Assembly: GCA_905236455.1 (NCBI GenBank)
Contig: CAJOPT010000097.1
Coordinates: forward strand, 1 to 64,000
DNA from: an uncultured Prevotella sp.
Lineage (GTDB): Bacteria; Bacteroidota; Bacteroidia; Bacteroidales; Bacteroidaceae
DNA length: 64,000 bases
Direction: 5' to 3'
The notes under the pieces were generated by a model. The model did no database searches and was not told the origin of the DNA. It saw nothing but the letters and a program-made list of their open reading frames with translations. The position numbers and the translations under genes are program-made. Below are positions 57,170-64,000 of this stretch, in pieces (the stretch's first letter is position 1; every line of letters begins with the position of its first letter).

Positions 57170-58743
57170 AATTAGAAAATCAGATATTTGGTTTTGACAG
57201 CTTCGCTAATGATATGCGAGAGCTGAAAGAGAAGAACGGATTCGATTATCTTGTTACGATTATCGGTGAGGACTTTGGTGAGGAAGGATTAGGGTGTATA
57301 TACATCTTGGAGAATACAAAGACTCATGAGCGTACTTCTGTCAAGATGATTGCCCGTCAGGTATGTGGAGTCTCAAAGGATATTACAGAGCATGTTATTC
57401 CGACGGTATGTAATATCTGGCGTGTCGCAGACCTGCTTGAACGTGAGGTATTCGACTTCTATGGTATCAAGTTTCTCGGTCATCCTGATATGCGCCGTCT
57501 TTTCTTGCGTAACGATTTCAAAGGCTATCCATTCCGAAAAGACTGGAAGTTTGATGACAGCTATACACTTGACGATGACGTTGAGGTTGAATATGGTTGC
57601 GAATATTCTTTGAAAGACGGAAAACTGGTATGCAAGCAAAACCGCCTTTTCACAGATGATGATTATGTAATCAATATCGGACCGCAGCATCCGTCAACAC
57701 ATGGTGTGTTACGTTTGCAGACTGTTCTTGATGGCGAGACCGTGAAGCGCATCTATCCTCATCTTGGTTACATCCATCGTGGAATAGAAAAGATGTGTGA
57801 GAGCTATACATATCCACAGACGTTGGCATTGACAGACCGCCTCAATTACCTTTCTGCTATGATGCATCGCCATGCATTGGTTGGAGTCATCGAGGAAGCC
57901 ATGGGAATAGAGCTGACAGAACGGATAAAGTATATCAGGACAATCATGGATGAGTTGCAGCGACTCGACTCCCATTTGCTCTATTGTGGATGTTGCGCAC
58001 AAGACTTGGGCGCATTGACAGCATTCCTCTATTGCATGCGTGACCGTGAGCATGTGCTCAATGTCATGGAAGAGACCACAGGTGGGCGACTCATACAGAA
58101 TTACTATCGTATTGGAGGATTGCAAGATGATATTGATCCGGACTTTGTTGAAAATACGAAGAAACTGTGTAAGTATCTCCGACCGATGATTCAGGAGTAT
58201 ATGGATGTGTTTGGAGATAACATCATTACCCACAATCGTTTTGAGAAAGTCGGAGTAATGGGACTTGATGACTGTATCAGTTATGCTGTGACTGGTCCTG
58301 CCGGACGTGCTGCAGGATGGACTAACGATGTCCGTAAGTCTCATCCGTATGATATGTATGATAAGGTGGAATGGAAGCAAATCACAGCTACTGGTTGTGA
58401 CTCCATGGATCGCTATCTTATTCATATTCAGGAGATGTACCAGAGCCTTGATATTATCGAGCAGCTTATTGACAATATTCCTGAAGGTGATTTCTACATA
58501 AAGCAGAAACCAGTTATAAAGGTACCGGAAGGACAATGGTACTTCTCTGTTGAGGGTGCCAGTGGTGAGTTTGGTGTTTATATCGATTCGAAAGGCGATA
58601 AGAGTCCGTACCGTCTAAAGATGCGTCCGATGGGCTTGTCTCTTGTTGGTGCACTCGACCCAATGTTGCGTGGTCAGAAAATAGCTGACCTTGTAACGAC
58701 AGGTGCCGCTATTGATTTTGTAATACCAGACATTGACAGATAG
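57166..58743 (+). CDS. nuoCD: NADH-quinone oxidoreductase subunit C/D fusion
   Basis: NuoC-like N-terminus, then NIGPQHPSTHGVLRLQTVLDGE (NuoD). Confidence 0.95.
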   Translation: MKLENQIFGFDSFANDMRELKEKNGFDYLVTIIGEDFGEEGLGCIYILENTKTHERTSVKMIARQVCGVSKDITEHVIPTVCNIWRVADLLEREVFDFYGIKFLGHPDMRRLFLRNDFKGYPFRKDWKFDDSYTLDDDVEVEYGCEYSLKDGKLVCKQNRLFTDDDYVINIGPQHPSTHGVLRLQTVLDGETVKRIYPHLGYIHRGIEKMCESYTYPQTLALTDRLNYLSAMMHRHALVGVIEEAMGIELTERIKYIRTIMDELQRLDSHLLYCGCCAQDLGALTAFLYCMRDREHVLNVMEETTGGRLIQNYYRIGGLQDDIDPDFVENTKKLCKYLRPMIQEYMDVFGDNIITHNRFEKVGVMGLDDCISYAVTGPAGRAAGWTNDVRKSHPYDMYDKVEWKQITATGCDSMDRYLIHIQEMYQSLDIIEQLIDNIPEGDFYIKQKPVIKVPEGQWYFSVEGASGEFGVYIDSKGDKSPYRLKMRPMGLSLVGALDPMLRGQKIADLVTTGAAIDFVIPDIDR

Positions 58744-58767
58744 TTAAAAGGTAAAGAAAGTAAGATT

Positions 58768-59856
58768 ATGTTTGACTTTTCTATAGTAACACAATGGATT
58801 GACGACCTTCTCCGAAACACTTGGGGGTTAGGAGATTTCTGGTCGATACTGATTGAGTGCGTGCTGATTGGACTGCTCATTATTGTGGGTTATGCCATGC
58901 TTGCAATCGTACTGATATTCATGGAGCGTAAAGTCTGTGCCTACTTCCAGTGCCGTATTGGTCCTATGCGAGTGGGGCCATGGGGAGTACTACAGGTGTT
59001 TGCCGATGTTCTGAAGATGCTCATAAAGGAGATCTTCGCTGTCGACAAAGCTGATAAACTGCTTTATTTCTTAGCTCCAATACTGGTTATTGTTGCTTCT
59101 GTCGGCACCTTCTCATTCCTTCCATGGAACAAAGGGGCGGAGATTCTCGACTTCAATGTTGGCATATTCCTTATTACGGCTGTGTCAAGTATTGGGGTGC
59201 TTGGTATTTTCCTTGCAGGATGGGCAAGTAACAATAAGTATTCTGTCATATCCGCTATGCGCGCTGCCGTACAGATGATTTCATATGAGATGTCATTGTG
59301 TCTCTGTCTGATATCAGCCGTGATTCTTACAGGTACTATGCAAATGAGCGGTATCGTGGAAGCGCAGACAGGACCATGGCGTTGGCTTATATTCCAAGGG
59401 CATATCCCCGCACTCATAGCCTTTATAGTATTCCTTATTGCAGGCAATGCAGAGGCAAACCGCGGACCTTTTGATATGGCTGAGGCTGAGAGTGAGCTGA
59501 CGGCAGGTCACCATACCGAGTATTCTGGTATGGGATTCGGATTCTTCTATTTGGCAGAGTATCTAAATCTCTTTGTTATCTCTGGACTGGCAGCAGCCGT
59601 CTTTCTTGGCGGTTGGGCACCTATAAACATAGGTGTTGAGGCTTTTGACAATGTAATGAACTATGTTCCAGGCATTGTATGGTTCCTTGGCAAGACTTTC
59701 TTCCTTGTTTGGATTCTCATGTGGGTACGCTGGACTTTCCCACGTCTGCGTATCGACCAGATCCTGAAATTGGAGTGGAAGTATCTGATGCCACTTACAT
59801 TGCTCAACCTTGTCCTGATGACCGTTGTAGTGGCATTCGGCTGGTATTTGAAATAG
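58768..59856 (+). CDS. nuoH: NADH-quinone oxidoreductase subunit H
   Basis: RIGPMRVGPWGVLQVFADVLKM, FDMAEAESELTAGHHTEYSGM. Confidence 0.95.
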   Translation: MFDFSIVTQWIDDLLRNTWGLGDFWSILIECVLIGLLIIVGYAMLAIVLIFMERKVCAYFQCRIGPMRVGPWGVLQVFADVLKMLIKEIFAVDKADKLLYFLAPILVIVASVGTFSFLPWNKGAEILDFNVGIFLITAVSSIGVLGIFLAGWASNNKYSVISAMRAAVQMISYEMSLCLCLISAVILTGTMQMSGIVEAQTGPWRWLIFQGHIPALIAFIVFLIAGNAEANRGPFDMAEAESELTAGHHTEYSGMGFGFFYLAEYLNLFVISGLAAAVFLGGWAPINIGVEAFDNVMNYVPGIVWFLGKTFFLVWILMWVRWTFPRLRIDQILKLEWKYLMPLTLLNLVLMTVVVAFGWYLK

Positions 59857-59911
59857 AAGTTCATTAATTCATAGCTTTGAGTTTAGGACTTTTTTAGACA
59901 AATAAGAAGAA

Positions 59912-60448
59912 ATGGAAATGGAAAATAATCAATCATATTTCGGTAGTGTTGCCAAGGGATTGAAAACATTGGCAACTGGATTGAAGGTTACGTTTAAGGA
60001 ATACCTTACTCCCAAATCTACTGAGCAATATCCGGAGAACCGCAAGACAACTTTGCATGTGGCAAAGCGTCATCGTGGCAGGCTGGTCTTCAAACGTGAT
60101 GAGAATGGTAACCATAAGTGCGTGGCATGTACCATGTGTGAGAAGGCTTGTCCGAATGGAACTATCAAGATTCTTTCAGAGATGGTGACCAATGAGGAGG
60201 GCAAGAAGAAACGCCAGCTGGTTGACTATCAGTATGATCTTGGGGATTGTATGTTCTGTCAGTTGTGTACCAATGCTTGCAATTTTGACGCAATTGAGTT
60301 CACTAATGATTTTGAGAACAGTGTGTTTGACCGTGGTAGCTTGGTTCTGCATCTTGACAAGGAAAAGTATGAGGGCGGTAGCCTTCCAAACCTGATTGAT
60401 GGAGGGGCTCCAATAACTATCGGTAAGTTTAATACGAAAAAGAAATAA
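59912..60448 (+). CDS. nuoI: NADH-quinone oxidoreductase subunit I
   Basis: Two 4Fe-4S motifs CVACTMCEKACPNG and CMFCQLCTNACNFDA. Confidence 0.94.
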   Translation: MEMENNQSYFGSVAKGLKTLATGLKVTFKEYLTPKSTEQYPENRKTTLHVAKRHRGRLVFKRDENGNHKCVACTMCEKACPNGTIKILSEMVTNEEGKKKRQLVDYQYDLGDCMFCQLCTNACNFDAIEFTNDFENSVFDRGSLVLHLDKEKYEGGSLPNLIDGGAPITIGKFNTKKK

Positions 60449-60453
60449 GGAAT

Positions 60454-60975
60454 ATGGCAAATCAAGTAATGTTCGGAATACTTGCCGTGGTCATCTTGGC
60501 TGCCGCCGTATTCTGTGTAATGACGAAGCGCATCATGCGGGCAGCAACGGCATTGCTGTTTGTGCTCTTCGGTGTGGCAGGACTTTATTTCCTGCTTGAT
60601 TATACCTTCCTTGGTGCCGCACAGATTAGTATTTACGCGGGAGGTATTACAATGATTTATATTTTTGCTATCCAGCTGGTGTCGAAACGTTCACTGCAAG
60701 GTCTCTCTGAGAGCTTTTCCGGTAAGCGTGTCGTAACAGGTGGCTTAGTTGCTCTCTTGGGCTTCGCAACCGTCGCTGGCGTGTTGCTGAAGAATAATAT
60801 TATGACAGCTGCAGTAAAGCAAGCAGACGTTGAGGTTCCGATGTCAACAGTAGGCTCTACACTTATGGGGGCAGGAAAGTACAATTATGTTCTTCCATTC
60901 GAGTTCATCTCATTGTTTCTGCTTGCGTGCATTATAGGCGGACTTGTAATACTCAACAAAAAGAAAGGAGAATAA
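60454..60975 (+). CDS. nuoJ: NADH-quinone oxidoreductase subunit J
   Basis: Hydrophobic, in nuo order; FLGAAQISIYAGGITMIYIFAI. Confidence 0.93.
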   Translation: MANQVMFGILAVVILAAAVFCVMTKRIMRAATALLFVLFGVAGLYFLLDYTFLGAAQISIYAGGITMIYIFAIQLVSKRSLQGLSESFSGKRVVTGGLVALLGFATVAGVLLKNNIMTAAVKQADVEVPMSTVGSTLMGAGKYNYVLPFEFISLFLLACIIGGLVILNKKKGE

Positions 60976-60978
60976 GTT

Positions 60979-61287
60979 ATGGTACCAATAGAATGTTATT
61001 TATTGCTGAGCGCTCTCTTGTTCTTCATTGGTGTGTTTGGTTTTGTCACACGACGGAACCTCATCGCAATGCTTATTTCTGTTGAGCTGGTGCTGAATGC
61101 TGTCGACTTGAATTTCGCAGCCGTGAACCGTATGCTCTTTCCAGAGCAGATGGAAGGCTTCTTCTTCACGCTTTTCTCCATTGGAGTAAGTGCGGCAGAG
61201 TCAGCGGTGGCTATTGCGATAATAATAAACGTTTACCGCCACTTCCATAGTGATCAGGTGAACAGTATAGAAAACATGAAATTATAA
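60979..61287 (+). CDS. nuoK: NADH-quinone oxidoreductase subunit K
   Basis: FGFVTRRNLIAMLISVELVLNAVDLNF; AAESAVAIAIIINVYRH. Confidence 0.94.
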   Translation: MVPIECYLLLSALLFFIGVFGFVTRRNLIAMLISVELVLNAVDLNFAAVNRMLFPEQMEGFFFTLFSIGVSAAESAVAIAIIINVYRHFHSDQVNSIENMKL

Positions 61288-63317
61288 TGATTATGGATTA
61301 CAGTTATGTCTTTTTGATATTGCTTCTGCCTGCTCTCTCTTTCGTTATATTGGGTTTGGCTGGTATGAAGATGCCGCATAAGGTCGCAGGTCTTATCGGT
61401 ACTACGTCATTGGGAATAGTCACAATACTGTCCTATCTTACGGCATTCTCTTATTTCGGTGCTGACCGTATTGCTGATGGGACCTATCAGACGATTGTTC
61501 CGTATAACTTTACATGGCTACCATTGGGCAACCTGCATTTCGACATAGGAATCCTTCTGGATCCTATCTCTGTGATGATGCTTATAGTCATCTCTACGGT
61601 AAGCTTGATGGTACATATCTATTCTTTCGGTTACATGCATGGGGAGAAAGGTTTCCAGCGTTACTATGCTTTCTTGTCACTTTTTACCATGTCAATGTTA
61701 GGGTTGGTTGTGGCAACTAACATTTTCCAGATGTATCTGTTCTGGGAGCTCGTAGGTGTGTCATCCTATTTGCTTATTGGCTTCTACTACCCATTGGGAG
61801 CAGCTGTGTCAGCGTCAAAGAAGGCATTCATTGTGACACGCTTTGCTGATATGTTCTTCCTTATCGGTATACTTATCTTCGGCTATTACACAGAGTCGTT
61901 CAGCTTCTCTTTTGCCGGTGATATACTGATGGGAGAGGGTACGACACCTTTCATCAATGCCAATGCGGCTAAGGCGGTGACTGCCGGTGCGATGATTCTT
62001 CCGACGGCCTTAGTGTTGATGTTCATAGGTGGTGCAGGTAAGAGCGCAATGTTCCCATTGCATATATGGTTGCCTGACGCCATGGAAGGTCCTACTCCTG
62101 TCTCGGCATTGATACATGCAGCTACGATGGTTGTAGCTGGAGTATATCAGGTTGCGCGATTGTTCCCATTGTGGATAGAGTATGCTCCACAGGCAATGAG
62201 TATTATTGTCTGGGTTGGTGTCTTCACTGCGTTCTATGCAGCTGCGGTAGCTTGCGCACAGAGCGATATCAAGCGTGTACTTGCTTTCTCGACAATCTCT
62301 CAGATTGCGTTTATGATGGTTGCCCTTGGCGTTTGTCTGCCAAGTCATGAGGAAGGTGTCATACTCGACAACCATGCTCAGTTAGGTTATATGGCAAGTA
62401 TGTTCCATCTGTTCACGCATGCGATGTTCAAGGCTTGTCTGTTCCTTGGAGCAGGTTGTATCATCCATGCCGTACACTCTAACGAGATGGCTTTAATGGG
62501 TGGACTGCGAAAGTATATGCCTGTTACTCACATTACGTTCTTGATTTCATGTCTTGCTATTGCCGGTATACCATTCTTCTCTGGCTTCAGCTCAAAGGAT
62601 GAGATTATCACGGCATGTTTCGCATACAGTCCTGTAGTGGGATGGATTATGACGGGAATCGCTGCCATGACAGCTTTCTATATGTTCCGCCTATACTATG
62701 GTATCTTCTGGGGAACAGAGAATGCGGGAAAACATTGTCATGAAGAGGAAGGTTCGGCACATGAGCACCATACTCCACATGAGGCTCCATTATCAATGAC
62801 AATACCTCTTGTTATATTATGTGTCATAACAGTAGGTGTGGGTGTATACACCACTATCGCCGGCTTTGCAGGCTGGGGTGGAAGCTTCGGAAGCTTTGTC
62901 TCTGCGAGCGGACAGGATTACACTATTCATTTCGATACGCAGATAGCATTGACGTCGACAATAATAGCTATTCTTAGTATTTGTGTCGCCACATATATAT
63001 ATAAAGGTGAGAGCCAGCCAATTGCCGACAGACTATATAAGACGTTCCCGAAGCTGCACCGTGCGGCTTACAAGCGTTTCTATCAGGATGAGATATGGCA
63101 GTTCGTAACTCATAAGATCATCTTCCGCTGTATAAGTATGCCTATCGCATGGTTCGACAGACATGTCGTTGACGGTACGTTTAACTTTATGGCTTGGGGT
63201 GCCAATGAGGCTGGTGAGTCTATCCGTCCGTGGCAGAGTGGCGACGTACGCCAGTATGCCGTATGGTTCATTACGGGCTCTGTGGCGATTACCCTTATTT
63301 TGCTTGCTTTTGTATAA
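61287..63317 (+). CDS. nuoL: NADH-quinone oxidoreductase subunit L
   Basis: WELVGVSSYLLIGFYY, MFPLHIWLPDAMEGPTPVSALIHAATMVVAGVYQVAR. Confidence 0.95.
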   Translation: MIMDYSYVFLILLLPALSFVILGLAGMKMPHKVAGLIGTTSLGIVTILSYLTAFSYFGADRIADGTYQTIVPYNFTWLPLGNLHFDIGILLDPISVMMLIVISTVSLMVHIYSFGYMHGEKGFQRYYAFLSLFTMSMLGLVVATNIFQMYLFWELVGVSSYLLIGFYYPLGAAVSASKKAFIVTRFADMFFLIGILIFGYYTESFSFSFAGDILMGEGTTPFINANAAKAVTAGAMILPTALVLMFIGGAGKSAMFPLHIWLPDAMEGPTPVSALIHAATMVVAGVYQVARLFPLWIEYAPQAMSIIVWVGVFTAFYAAAVACAQSDIKRVLAFSTISQIAFMMVALGVCLPSHEEGVILDNHAQLGYMASMFHLFTHAMFKACLFLGAGCIIHAVHSNEMALMGGLRKYMPVTHITFLISCLAIAGIPFFSGFSSKDEIITACFAYSPVVGWIMTGIAAMTAFYMFRLYYGIFWGTENAGKHCHEEEGSAHEHHTPHEAPLSMTIPLVILCVITVGVGVYTTIAGFAGWGGSFGSFVSASGQDYTIHFDTQIALTSTIIAILSICVATYIYKGESQPIADRLYKTFPKLHRAAYKRFYQDEIWQFVTHKIIFRCISMPIAWFDRHVVDGTFNFMAWGANEAGESIRPWQSGDVRQYAVWFITGSVAITLILLAFV

Positions 63318-63341
63318 TAATGTAATAACGAAATAACGAAA

Positions 63342-64000
63342 ATGACAATACTAACATTATTCGTAATCATCCCCGCATTGATGCTTCTTGGGTTATGGCT
63401 CGCTCGTAATCTCAATCAGGTGCGTGGTGTGATGGTGACAGGCTCCAGTCTCTTACTGCTCCTGTCTATATGGCTGACGATAGATTTCATTCAGCAAAGA
63501 GCTGGTGGCAACACCGACCTTATGCTGCACACCTACAGTGTGGCATGGTTCAAGCCGCTCAACATCTGTTATGCCATCGGCGTTGACGGTATCTCAGTTG
63601 TGATGTTACTGCTATCAAGTATTATTGTCTTTACAGGAACGTTTGCCTCTTGGCAGCTGAAGCCTATGACAAAGGAGTATTTCCTTTGGTTCACACTTCT
63701 GTCAACAGGTGTATATGGTTTCTTCATCTCCGTTGACATGTTCACAATGTTCATGTTCTATGAGGTGGCACTGATACCGATGTATCTGCTTATCGGAGTT
63801 TGGGGAAGCGGTAACAAGGAGTATTCTGCCATGAAGCTTACTCTGATGCTCATGGGAGGATCCGCATTGCTCATCCTTGGTATCCTTGGCATATATTTCT
63901 TCAGTGGGGCTACCACAATGAATGTAAATGAGATAGCTTCTATGCACAATATTCCTGTTCAGGTACAGAAGGTGTTCTTCCCCTTTGTGTTCATAGGTTT
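63342..64000 (+). CDS. nuoM: NADH-quinone oxidoreductase subunit M, truncated by window end
   Basis: Manual translation MTILTLFVIIPALMLLGLWLARN...IGVDGISVVMLLLSSIIVFTG...FYEVALIPMYLLIGVWG; open to window end. Confidence 0.9.
   Translation, partial: MTILTLFVIIPALMLLGLWLARNLNQVRGVMVTGSSLLLLLSIWLTIDFIQQRAGGNTDLMLHTYSVAWFKPLNICYAIGVDGISVVMLLLSSIIVFTGTFASWQLKPMTKEYFLWFTLLSTGVYGFFISVDMFTMFMFYEVALIPMYLLIGVWGSGNKEYSAMKLTLMLMGGSALLILGILGIYFFSGATTMNVNEIASMHNIPVQVQKVFFPFVFIG

Noticed and set aside
57709-58536. 275-aa minus-strand ORF
   Set aside because: Fully antisense to nuoCD, which has strong family motifs; no domain recognised.

Overview
This window is a Bacteroidales chromosome segment, most likely Prevotella-like. 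That is inferred from gene content and from recurrent TTTG-N19-21-TAnnTTTG promoters. Most of it is housekeeping: GH57, RluA, PepD, MenA, UvrB, PanB, Map, TsaD, an rpmB-rpmG-DUF4295 operon, a T9SS plug-like DUF5103 protein, SerS, QueC, TamB, nqrABCDEF, NrdD/NrdG, QueH, MscS, and a nuoA-B-CD-H-I-J-K-L-M cluster with no nuoEFG in view. The best candidate for an under-described system is 35.9-46.9 kb. It is an apparent seven-gene minus-strand operon (outer-membrane porin, imelysin with circularly permuted domain order, di-heme oxidoreductase-like lipoprotein, second porin, mono-heme lipoprotein, RidA-like protein, ResB/CcsA fusion), divergent from a hemerythrin-LuxR regulator. The shared control region holds a 24-bp inverted repeat carrying two promoters that face each other. 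Other notable structures: three tandem ~83-bp promoter repeats before uvrB; a gene with one in-frame amber stop beside a WYL regulator fragment; an ~888-bp noncoding element bounded by 73-bp imperfect inverted repeats; a fused scar of two gene fragments at 23.5-23.9 kb; a duplicated 38-bp quasi-palindrome inside queH; and a duplicated promoter upstream of mscS. No rRNA, tRNA, CRISPR array or intact transposase was recognised. All calls come from reading the sequence and the ORF track; no database search was run.
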